A stretch of 29,604 bases of DNA. Source: Folioceros fuciformis (lineage: Eukaryota; Anthocerotophyta; Anthocerotopsida; Anthocerotales). Below, in pieces: positions 19,245-29,604 of the stretch (position 1 is the stretch's first letter; each line of letters begins with the position of its first letter). Both the position numbers and the translations under genes were made by a program. The stretch lies in contig JBNGIO010006289.1 of assembly GCA_049999805.1 (NCBI GenBank), positions 411,905-441,508 on the forward strand, written 5' to 3'. The notes under the pieces were generated by a model. It did not search any database. It was given only the letters and a program-made list of their open reading frames with translations, and was not told where the DNA came from.

Positions 19245-20921
19245 TTACGGAAGGCTATTGAGAATGCCGACCAAAGACGCGTAAGTTCCCAGCACTGCAA
19301 CCACCGCACCTACGACAATGATACCCACAACGACAGTGGCTTCTGCTTTGTTGCCAACCTTCCAAAACATGACCAAGTAGCAAACACACGGAATGATAAC
19401 AGCTGTGGACACGCTCAGGAACGAGCCGATGAAAGCCATCAAGTACCCAAACACTGGCACTGACAGTGCGAAGGTCACAGTGCACAACACCAACAGGGTC
19501 CTCATCGCAGTTCCATACAGAAGCTGACTCCTCTCCGTTGACGAGTATGGAAGGATTTCCTCCAAGGCCCGAGCAATGGGCATCAGGGTCAATGCAAATT
19601 TGGTGAACGGGTTCACCAGTGTTATCCATATGGCAACTTTGGAGGCTACGTACCGTCCTGGCAGGTTGAGAGTCACTTGCGACTGGATATCACTCCCAAA
19701 CATGAGGAAACCAGTGCTCCCAATGGCTGCGTATAGTGCTGTGCATATGAGAAAAGAGAACACAAGGACCTGCAACAATCAAAACATGATCAATCATCTG
19801 TCCAAGAACAATCAAGTTGAACAAATTTCTTCCCTCAACTAGCTAGTTGTAGCTCATATGCGATCTCTGAGAGCAAACCAACAGGAGAAACCGTCGTGGC
19901 TGGAACATTTGATCTCAGTATAACCATTGTGAATCATGTCTGACATTCACTCTAGAATCCAGCAGTCGTCGCAGTTCTGGACCAGAATCCACATGTTTTA
20001 CACTGTCAAGAGGTGCTCACCTTGTTGAACTGCGAGCGGTCTTTCATGGAATTGTAAATGCTGGGATAAACGGCATGACCGCAGTAGCAGAACGCATATA
20101 ATCCCACGGCAACGGGCAGCCCAGACACGTTCAACAATGGGCCCTCGAGGTGAAAACCAACTCCGTCCACCGCCCCAACCCACAGCACGGCAAGAAAAAT
20201 GGCCAGGCAAGCAAAGGCTCCTCCTGCTGATACATAGGCTAAGCTGCTGAGGTCCCTCAACCACACTGTCGGCAGCATAATAAGAGCTGCGATCGTCACA
20301 AAGAACACACGAGGAGCGACTGTAACGCCTCCCCAGCTCAGATCCGTTATCGGGAATAGCTGCGACAGGTTGTCACCTTCCAGGATGAGGAACTCTACAG
20401 CCACGAGAAACAGGTCAACATACAAGAAAATGGCGACTATCCAGCGCCCCGTGGTTCCGAAGGCAGCATGTCCTATGTCCGGATAGGTACGCAGGGAAGC
20501 ATTGCTTTCCAAACACCGGCGAAGAAGCAGTCCTGTGAAGCAGCAGATCCCCGCAAACAGGAAAAGAAAGGATAATCCAAGCCATCCCCCCTGCGCCACT
20601 GCATATGGCGTGGATAGAATTCCAACTCCTGCAAGCCCAGAGAATCTTGGATTGTTACAGTAGCGAAGTAGGCGAAGGAAGATCAGACCGCGCAAGCTTC
20701 ACCTCAAGAATTTTACCTGCGAGTACGTTGATAGCATTCAGCAGAGCTTCAAAAAATGAAGTGCCTTGAGCTTGAGGCGAGGGATCCTGAACATCCACAA
20801 CAAGTTTCACGTCATCCGTCTGCTTGTCGAGGAGCGGTGCAAGCAGGCCCTTCCCGTCGCCTTTATCTCCGTTCCGACTCCACGGCAGCGAGCCGAAGCC
20901 GTTGCCGTTCACGCTTGCCAT
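19245..20921 (-). CDS. AVT1: AVT1-type vacuolar amino-acid transporter, copy 2 (3 exons, 445 aa)
   Basis: Tandem paralogue of 11654-13238 and likewise an AAAP-family carrier. Exons on the minus strand are 20921-20717, 20628-20021 and 19769-19245. Intron 1 (20716-20629, 88 nt, GT-AG) is phase 1 within the Gly codon before VGILSTPYA, and intron 2 (20020-19770, 251 nt, GT-AG) is phase 0 after KDRSQFNK, exactly as in copy 1. Exons 2 and 3 are the same lengths in both copies (608 and 525 nt). Signatures: GVGILSTPYAVAQGGWLG (about 69-86), TYPDIGHAAFGTTGR, EFLILEGDNLSQLFP, QSQVTLNLP. The N-terminal tail contains DGKGLL (22-27), matching the acidic dileucine pattern (D/E)xxxLL used in tonoplast sorting; copy 1 lacks it. 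The start is ATG 20921. The substrate is unknown. Confidence 0.93.
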
Positions 20922-21705
20922 GCGGCGGGCCTTGATCTGCCTCGGAACGGCCTCGCAAAAATCCGGCTACCGTGAGCGAACTATGGGATAGCGCGGACGC
21001 ATCGGCGCATCTCTAAAGGAAATTTCTGTTTTAGACCAGCTCAGCCTTTCTGATAGGCATGGACAACACAAAGGACTGACGGCCTGACGCAATGAGCCAA
21101 TATGTTCAATCGTCCCCGCTTTCGCATTCTTCTGGCCTCATCGCGGGTCTACTCTGCATGCTCAGGCCGATGGCGCCAGCCGGCCGCCCTGACCGGAAGT
21201 TGGCAGGCAGCCGGCACCCGCAGACTGGTGCTGCAGGCGCGCGGCCTCCTCTCGGCACCTTACGGAAGGGCGGGCGTGTCGGTCGGGCTGAGCGGCACCG
21301 CCAAGAGCACACATGGAACAGTGACTAGGCCTGTTCCTGGCCCTGTTCAAGGCACCCTGTCATCCCGGGTCGGTCTGCCAATCCGGGTGGCACAGTCACA
21401 CAGTCGCACGATGGCTATCCGTCCTTATTGATCTCTGATAGAACTCTGGTTCTCCTATCTCAAACTTGTGACGACGCACTTGGTATTATTTCAGCCTGAC
21501 GCCAAACCTAGACTAGCATTCCCGAGCAATAGCCACCCCGCTGACTAGGCTCCAGGTCCCTCCCACTCCGGAAAGAGCTACAGTATATTAGATAATATTC
21601 CAACATCTGCCTGTCATGATACAGCGCCGAGGGCATAAAACACCACTTTTCGGTTGCCCTCGATCTTCACACGTCGTCAGGCAGCCAGCAAGGTGCTCAA
21701 CATTT
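20922..21705. promoter_or_regulatory. Region between AVT1 copy 2 start and RUVBL2 stop
   Basis: Should contain the promoter and 5' UTR of the second transporter (nearer 20922) and the 3' UTR of RUVBL2 (nearer 21705), both on the minus strand. A GC-rich core at about 21160-21320 produces overlapping open frames on both strands that I do not consider genes. No TATA box is evident. Confidence 0.45.
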
Positions 21706-23500
<1,795 letters not shown>

Positions 23501-23540
23501 GGGCCTCCATTTTCTTACGACCCTGGGACATGCATCACCA

Positions 23541-25640
23541 AATAGGTCGACCACCAGGCTGATTGGAGAAAGGACAAGTTCGATTGACCCTACTGCCGGC
23601 GCCACGTTGCAGGACTTAGCAACGTGATGACGCCTCTGCGCAACCAATGCGAAAAACACAATGAGAAAACCCACGGTCAAGACCCACGGTGCAAGACCTC
23701 TGGGACGAGGACGAGTGGTTGAGGTGAAACAATGGGAACCACACGGGTGCGGTTCGAGAATCCAATGTAAGAGATCGAGGCATACCAATCGACAGGTCGA
23801 CACCCGCTCAGCAGGAGAAAGAAGGCATTGGTGCAACTTTGGCGTTCAAATTTTCTCTGCTCCTGTTCAGACCAAACATGCACCATTCGACAAGATGGCA
23901 GCGCCTCTATAGAAGAGCACAAAAAGACGTATGACGCTCAAGGCCACCTCACAGAAATCAGCACCGTGATCCAGGAAAAGTAACTCCTACTGTGAGATTG
24001 AGCTGTAGCAGGAGACAGGTCGACAACGGCTCAACAAAAATTAGAGGGCATGGGTTAAGACGAGGTACTATTTCCTCTCTGCTCATGCTGACACGAACCT
24101 TGCAACCAGTGACAAGATGACAACGCCTCTGTTCGAGAGCGTGAAATCCCGTATCTAGGATCAGATCAGATGACTTAAGACCATTATCAAAACACCTTGA
24201 GGTCTTCTATGAAACTGAGGTGTACCAGTAGACAGGTCAACACCGACGCAACAAAAAATAGCGGGCATTGGTTTAAAAGTGGCACTATTTCCTATCTGCT
24301 CATGCTGACACCAACCTTGCAACCATTGACAAGATGGTAACACCTCTATACAAGAGCATTAAGTCGCGCACCAAGAATCATATCAGATGACTTAAGACCA
24401 CTTTCAGTACACCTTGAGGCCCTCTTTGAAACAGAGATGTACCAGTAGACAGGTCAACACCGGCTCAACGAAAAAATAGCGGGCATTGGTTAAATAGTGG
24501 CACTATTTCCTCTCTGCTCATGCTGACACCAACCTTGCAATCAGTGACAAGACGGCAACGCCTCTGTACATGAGCATCAAATCGCAAACCATGGAGGATC
24601 ATATCAGATGACTGAAGACCACTATCAACGAACCTTGAGGCCCTCTTCGAAACGGAGATGTACCAGTAGACAGGTCAACACCGACTCCACAAACATTAGC
24701 TGGCATTGGTTCGAAACTGGCACTATTTCCTCTATGCTCATGCTGACACCAACCTTGCAACCAGTGACAGGATGGCAACGTCTCTGTACAAGAGCCCTAG
24801 ACCCTAAACCAAGGATCACATCAGATGACCGAAAGCACTATCAATAGACCTTGAGGCCCTCTTTGAAACTGAGATGTGCCAGTAGACAGGTCAACACCGG
24901 CTCCACAAGCATCAGCGGGCATAGGTTTGAAAGTGGCACTATTTCCTCTCTGCTCATGCTGACACCAACCTTGCAACAGTGACAAGATGGCAACGCCTCT
25001 GTACACGAGCATGAAACACGCACCACACCTCAGGTCAGATGACTCAAGGAGCTTCAGGCCCCTATTTACGCAGAGATGTTCCAGTAGACAGGTCAACACC
25101 GGCTCAACAAAGAACGATAGCGGGCATTGGTTTAAAAGTGGTACTTTTTCCTCTCTGCTCATGCTGACACCAACCTTGCAACAAGTGACAAGATGGTAAC
25201 GCCTCTGTACAAGAGCATTAAATGACTTACCAAACCTCCGATAGCATGACACAAACAGCACAAGAACACGATCAACAAACCTTACAACTGAGCTGTACCA
25301 CTAAACAGGTCAACACCGCCTCAACAAAAAATAAAATAAAAAAAATAGCGGGCTCTGGTGTCATTGCTGACCCTATTTTTCCTCTGCTCCTGACACCAAC
25401 CTTCCAGCAACCAATGATAGGATGACAACGCCTCTGCAGATAAGGGCCTGACTAACCCCACAGAATCTCACATCACACAACTCCTCGAAATCAAGACCAG
25501 AATGAGGAAACCCTACAGCCTATTGTCATATTGAGAAGTCTGTGTGACTATGAGGTCAACAACCGCTCAAAAGTAGAAAAGCGCCGCCTGAGAAACCTTG
25601 ACAAGGTGGCAAAGCACCGTAAAGCATGACCGACAACCAC
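23541..25640. repeat. ~217-bp tandem array, nine clear units plus a likely degenerate tenth
   Basis: The landmark gacaggtc(a/g)aca or a close variant recurs at 23791, 24014, 24231, 24448, 24669, 24885, 25087, 25304 and about 25550 (spacings 223, 217, 217, 221, 216, 202, 217 and 246). A second landmark, gacaagatggcaacgcctct or a close variant, follows each about 98 bp later. A weak tenth unit starts near 23541. Central units are most alike and outer ones most diverged, as in a satellite homogenised by unequal exchange. Minus-strand frames (for example 24821-25261) are open by chance through several units. The array fills most of the shared upstream region of RUVBL2 and NAA25. Confidence 0.92.
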
Positions 25641-26393
25641 GATCCTACCCGCTGCGTGACGTTTTGAGACAAATCGGACGTACATGCTAGACAGAGGACG
25701 ATTGCACATATAGGAGCAAGACAAAACCTGAGGAACAAGATCTTGGGCGCTGGTCTTCCACAGATGTGTCGATGCTACTATGCAGCAACCGTGACTGACG
25801 GAGCAGGCATCCAAGACCGGAACTCTGTGATGATCAGAATCGCGTCATCGCTCACGACAGTGGGAGTTACAAAAACGGGCTCGACCGACAACGGGCCGTG
25901 GTCACATTGGAAAAGGAAAGGAGGCTGTTAGCGCAGTTTAACGTCGTCACGAACCGAGTCCACAGCACCAGCACTTACAGCCCCAAAAAATGAGCACTGC
26001 GAGTACACTTGACCTCCAACGACTCGAAGTTCAGTGAGGGAAGCTGGAGGTGATTTGTACCGCTGGGAAGCATCGCGGAGAAATGCTGGGCCCCAGCTTG
26101 GGAATTCGATGAGAACGGCATAGAGACGCAGGCCAGTTGAGCGACATGTCGGGCATATATGAACCCTTGAGGTATACATGTCAGGATTTAGGGCATCAAC
26201 CTGCTAATGTAGGGTTAGGGGTTCACCTGTGTTCGGATCTCATCAGTGCTTCTTCGTCAGTTCATGGTTGCGATCAGGTCTCAAAGCAGATGTTGTGGCA
26301 AGGAGGGTACTTGATGGCAGGGGAGACTTCGAGGGGTTTGAGAACGTACTCGGTCCTGGAATTGGCTGGGTGGGTCGAGGGGAAAGAGACTTC
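25641..26393. promoter_or_regulatory. Upstream region of NAA25
   Basis: About 750 bp between the array and the NAA25 start region, likely holding its promoter and 5' UTR. Open frames on both strands (for example minus 25928-26179) show no recognisable domain. No convincing TATA box is seen. Confidence 0.45.
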
Positions 26394-26417
26394 ATGAGCA
26401 TGCGAGGAGACAGTTGA
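26394..26417 (+). promoter_or_regulatory. Short upstream ORF before NAA25
   Basis: ATGs at 26394 and 26400 share one frame (MSMRGDS) and end at a TGA at 26415-26417, only 14 nt before the first in-frame NAA25 ATG at 26432. If transcribed, it would lower initiation on NAA25 unless scanning is leaky. Confidence 0.5.
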
Positions 26418-26431
26418 GCTTAGATTGTAAG

Positions 26432-29400
26432 ATGATAATGGCGGGTACGAAGAACGGAATAGCTGAAAGGAAGCTGCGGCCTGTCTGGGATGCAATAGAT
26501 TCCAGGCAGTACAAGTCTGCTTTGAAGTTCGTCACTGCTCTGTTGGCCAAGCACCCTGGCTCTGCTTACCTCCTGGCTTTGAAGGCATTGGTCTTGGAGA
26601 GGATTGGTAAAGTTGATGAAGCTCTGGTTGTTTGTCAGCAGTCCAAAGACAGTGCCCCTGTCGATGAACTCACGCTGAGCACGCTGCAGATGGTTTACCA
26701 AAGGCTGGATAGACTGGACCAGATAACACTCTGTTATGAGTATGCTGTCGCGAAGAGTCCTCGGAATTTTGACTTTCTGACTTGCTTGTTCAACTGCTAT
26801 GTCCGCGAGAACATCTATATTAAACAGCAGCACGTGGCAATCAAGCTGTACAAGTTAACGGGGGAGGAGAAGTACCTTCTGTGGGCTGTTTGCAGCATCC
26901 AGTTGCAGGTTCACTGTGGGAATGGTAATAGTGAGCAGCTGCTCCCCCTGGCAGAGGCTTTGATTAAGAAGCGCCTAGAGTCACAAGAACTGAGGAATGT
27001 GGAGTCCTTACTCGTGTATCTCACAGTTCTTAGGGAGCAAAGGAAGTTTGATGCTGCACTAGAGGCACTTTCTGGCAAACTAGGGAACCTGTTCAGTATC
27101 CCTGCCGAGAAGCTTCGATTGCAGGGAAACTTGCTGATGGAGTCCGCTCAGTATGACCGAGCGGAGGACGTATTCAAGAAAGTATTAAAGCTGAGCTCAG
27201 ATGATTGGGATGATTTTCTTTGCTTACTCGCTGCCACGTTGGAGGAACCCAGGGCCACTTTTCAATCGAGGGCTTCAGTGTGCAATTGTGAAACTGAGAC
27301 TGCTTTGAAGCCTGAAGAGGTTGAGCGCAGACTGAACGCAGTAGATTCGTTTGTTGAGGAGCTTTTAGCCATGAAAGTGGACTATCTAAGACGTGGACCG
27401 TACCTAGCAAAATTGGAGATTGCTAAAAGGCGGTTGCTGTTTAAAAGGTTTTTTAGTGATGAAGAGGGGATTGTATCTGGAGAACGGGATCTTATTTCTA
27501 ATTTTGTACAGTACTTCGAGAGGTTTGGGCATATGGTGAGCTTTGCCTCTGATGTCCGAGGGTTCATCCCATATGTAGGTGAAGGTGAGAAAGAAAGGCT
27601 TGCCAGCAATTTGCAAAGGATGAGTGCCAATATGGTAGGTACTGATGCTGTGAAATTGCTAAGGTGGAGGGTTGGTGCTTATCAGGTCGAAGAGCTCCTT
27701 GCTGTGAAGGCAAAACGCCCTAATGTGGACCTTGTCGGCCACGCTGTGCGTATCACCCAGCTGTATGTGGATAACTTGCACCTTTCGGCGGACTTAGATC
27801 CTAAAGAAAGCATGTATGGAGAGGAGCTGCTAGTACTGGCTGTGAACTTGTTAGTTGAGTTGTTCCGCCGAACGCAAGAGGTTGCATACATCATTGAAGC
27901 CATCCTTGTGCTGGAATATGGTTTGTCAACGAGGAAGTATAGCTCTCAGTATAAGATTATGATTACGAATCTGTATTTTCTTCTCTCTGCTGGGTCGTCG
28001 GCAGTGCAATGGTACAAGACGCTGGACATCAAGTATATTTTGCTAGACACACTTTCACACCACATTCTTTACTATCTTTTGGGTTCTCCATTGTGGTCAG
28101 ACTTGGAGGTGTTGCTGAAGGATTCCATTAAATTCCATAAAGACCATGAAGCAGATGCCGGAGATCTTACTATTCAGGCCTACAGGCATGGCACTTATTC
28201 AAAAGTGCTAGAATTTGTACAGTTTAAGGAAAAATTGCAACAGTCCCACCACCATGTCGTGGTGAGAATTGAGGACTCAATTCTCACCTTGAAGAAGGAA
28301 AGCACAGTAGCTGGAGTGGTTGACAGGCTGGCGCAGTTGGACTCAGGATGCAAGACCTACAAACTGTCGTCTGCGACACAGCTTTCAGCTTTGACATTTC
28401 TTGAAGACCTTCAAATGCGGCCATGGTGGAGTCCTGCACCAGATGAATGCTACCTAGCAGATCCCTCTCTGCTGGAACAACACATTAGTTGGCATTATGA
28501 AGACAGTGAGGCTAAGAGGATGAGAAGAGAGGAGCGCTGGAAATTATATCTAAGGAAAAGGGGCATTCTGCCACGTTTACTTCACTTGTCTTTGAATGCG
28601 GTTTCTCCAAAGCAAGAACTTGAGTCACCTGAAAGCGACCGAGTTCCTGAGGACTTAGGGCTTTTGCTTGAAGAATACTCTGGTATCCTTGGAGTAGGAT
28701 GGGAGAACATTGATGATTGGCTAACCGACAGGGTGAAGGCTAAAATTCTCGTCGAAGGGTCTGGAATAGGGGCAGTTGACGTCCTCAGTTTTGGAGTATT
28801 TTCAATTGCCCAGAAACTTAGCAACCAAGTCGTCCAGGCTAACAGACCTGACGATGGCCTGGAAAAGAGTTTTGACACCTTGATGAGGGCAATCGGGTGT
28901 ACTTTGCAGGTGGTGTTAGAGTCCATGACTGCAAGGCCCAACTCAGTTTCCCAAGGAGATCCTGCTGAGGTTCTAGCTCCTGGTCCAGCTGTTGCCGTGC
29001 TCATGAGCTTGACATCAGAGGTGTTATCTTGGCTTGGTCTGTGCTTGCAATCATGGAGAAAGCACATGCAACCAACTGTGAGGAGAAAGAAAAAAGGTGG
29101 GATTGCCAGCATCCATTCAAGTGAGGATATCGCAGACAGGAGACTTAGCTCCATTGCGCAGGTGCTCCAGAAGGCACAGACGTCACTTGCTGACGAGCTG
29201 AAGACACTTAGCCAGTGGTTGACCAAGTTTTTAGAGAGGAATGAGGAGGAGGAAGTGGAACACCTGCTATCACTGCTCAGACAGAACGACACAAAGGGGG
29301 CGGAGAATCAACCATTGCCAGGTTGTGTGTTCCGAGTCCTGCAGTCCAGTATTGTGAATGGGGTGACATCGCCGAAGTGGCGTCCGCAATCGGTTGTGAG

Positions 29401-29491
29401 AAAGATCGTCACTGCCCAGCGAGAGGTCATTGACGGGATAAGGGACCTGGCTGAAAAACAACTTAGTACGTTGGACTTTGTGAAGGCTTAA
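26432..29491 (+). CDS. NAA25: NatB complex auxiliary subunit NAA25, single exon, 1019 aa
   Basis: NAA25 is the large ribosome-anchoring, TPR-like subunit of N-terminal acetyltransferase B, which with catalytic NAA20 acetylates nascent Met-Asp/Glu/Asn/Gln N termini in the cytosol. The N terminus shows the family hallmark AERKLRPVWDAIDSRQYKSA, followed by helical repeat pairs (LALKALVLERIGKVDEAL; TLSTLQMVYQRLDRLDQ). Further conserved blocks are FNCYVRENIYIKQQ, YLLWAVCSIQLQ, LDPKESMYGEELL, SHHILYYLLGSPLWSDL and MRPWWSPAPDECYL. The C-terminal third is helical and charged, with an RRKKKGG stretch. Length is normal for the family. The frame extends to a TTG at 26414, which I reject. ATG 26432 (MIMAGT) and ATG 26438 (MAGT, stronger context with A at -3 and G at +4) are both possible. 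The whole gene lacks introns. Confidence 0.95.
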   Translation: MIMAGTKNGIAERKLRPVWDAIDSRQYKSALKFVTALLAKHPGSAYLLALKALVLERIGKVDEALVVCQQSKDSAPVDELTLSTLQMVYQRLDRLDQITLCYEYAVAKSPRNFDFLTCLFNCYVRENIYIKQQHVAIKLYKLTGEEKYLLWAVCSIQLQVHCGNGNSEQLLPLAEALIKKRLESQELRNVESLLVYLTVLREQRKFDAALEALSGKLGNLFSIPAEKLRLQGNLLMESAQYDRAEDVFKKVLKLSSDDWDDFLCLLAATLEEPRATFQSRASVCNCETETALKPEEVERRLNAVDSFVEELLAMKVDYLRRGPYLAKLEIAKRRLLFKRFFSDEEGIVSGERDLISNFVQYFERFGHMVSFASDVRGFIPYVGEGEKERLASNLQRMSANMVGTDAVKLLRWRVGAYQVEELLAVKAKRPNVDLVGHAVRITQLYVDNLHLSADLDPKESMYGEELLVLAVNLLVELFRRTQEVAYIIEAILVLEYGLSTRKYSSQYKIMITNLYFLLSAGSSAVQWYKTLDIKYILLDTLSHHILYYLLGSPLWSDLEVLLKDSIKFHKDHEADAGDLTIQAYRHGTYSKVLEFVQFKEKLQQSHHHVVVRIEDSILTLKKESTVAGVVDRLAQLDSGCKTYKLSSATQLSALTFLEDLQMRPWWSPAPDECYLADPSLLEQHISWHYEDSEAKRMRREERWKLYLRKRGILPRLLHLSLNAVSPKQELESPESDRVPEDLGLLLEEYSGILGVGWENIDDWLTDRVKAKILVEGSGIGAVDVLSFGVFSIAQKLSNQVVQANRPDDGLEKSFDTLMRAIGCTLQVVLESMTARPNSVSQGDPAEVLAPGPAVAVLMSLTSEVLSWLGLCLQSWRKHMQPTVRRKKKGGIASIHSSEDIADRRLSSIAQVLQKAQTSLADELKTLSQWLTKFLERNEEEEVEHLLSLLRQNDTKGAENQPLPGCVFRVLQSSIVNGVTSPKWRPQSVVRKIVTAQREVIDGIRDLAEKQLSTLDFVKA

Positions 29492-29604
29492 CTGTGAATT
29501 GTTTGGGTAGCTTCGTGCATGATGGATGACCTTTCGCGCATACTGCGGTCGTTTCACCAAAAAGATGTGACGCGTTCGAATTGTAGGTATATAATGAACA
29601 GATG
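29492..29604 (+). other. 3' flank of NAA25
   Basis: The first 113 bp after the NAA25 stop, presumably 3' UTR. No clear AATAAA is present before the window ends (tataatgaac at about 29590 is the nearest AT-rich candidate). Confidence 0.5.

Noticed and set aside
24821-25261. 146-codon minus-strand frame
   Set aside because: It runs through the ~217-bp array; neighbouring units carry stops in the same register, so there is no conserved coding pattern.
23541-25640. CRISPR-like or tandem snoRNA array
   Set aside because: Units are ~217 bp with no short repeat/unique spacer pattern, and no convincing C/D boxes (TGATGA/CTGA pair) are conserved. CRISPR is also not expected in a plant nuclear genome.
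26414-26431. TTG start for NAA25
   Set aside because: Non-ATG codon; two in-frame ATGs follow within 24 nt and the family N terminus matches them.

Overview
The window is nuclear DNA from a land plant. Evidence: plant-type protein families (a land-plant-specific protein of unknown function and AVT1-type vacuolar amino-acid transporters), short spliceosomal introns (84-251 nt) and many minisatellites. A decayed retroelement family that appears to carry a restriction-like endonuclease, together with intron-poor, fairly dense genes, makes an early-diverging plant (bryophyte or lycophyte) my best guess. That lineage call is an inference of low to moderate confidence.

Layout. Positions 1-8360 hold no intact gene. 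Two broken copies of one non-LTR retroelement lie in opposite orientation (minus strand about 343-2460, plus strand about 5790-8360). They are separated and invaded by tandem repeats with periods of 75, 9, 38, 62/40, 27, 33, 21, 67 and 61 bp. Two of these arrays appear to have grown out of the retroelement's own sequence. Positions 8986-10704 carry a single-exon gene for a 572-residue plant protein of unknown function. Positions 11654-13238 and 19245-20921 carry two tandem three-exon paralogues of the AVT1 family on the minus strand, with identical intron positions and phases and equal-length second and third exons. The 6 kb between them is filled with hexanucleotide, pentanucleotide and 50-bp arrays. 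Positions 21706-23205 (minus) encode RUVBL2/Reptin in two exons, joined by what looks like a GC-AG intron. Positions 26432-29491 (plus) encode NAA25, the auxiliary subunit of the NatB N-terminal acetyltransferase, in one uninterrupted reading frame. RUVBL2 and NAA25 are head to head, and most of their shared 3.2 kb upstream region is a tandem array of about nine or ten ~217-bp units.

The genes do not form one pathway: RUVBL2 (AAA+ chaperone/chromatin remodelling), NAA25 (co-translational acetylation) and AVT1 (amino-acid transport) are housekeeping genes. The unusual content is the repeat biology, namely tandem arrays seeded from retroelement coding sequence, a medium-length satellite in a divergent promoter region, and a tandem duplication across a gene's 3' end. 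All four N gaps fall inside tandem arrays, so true array lengths are unknown. I found no clear sign of a wholly new biological system.
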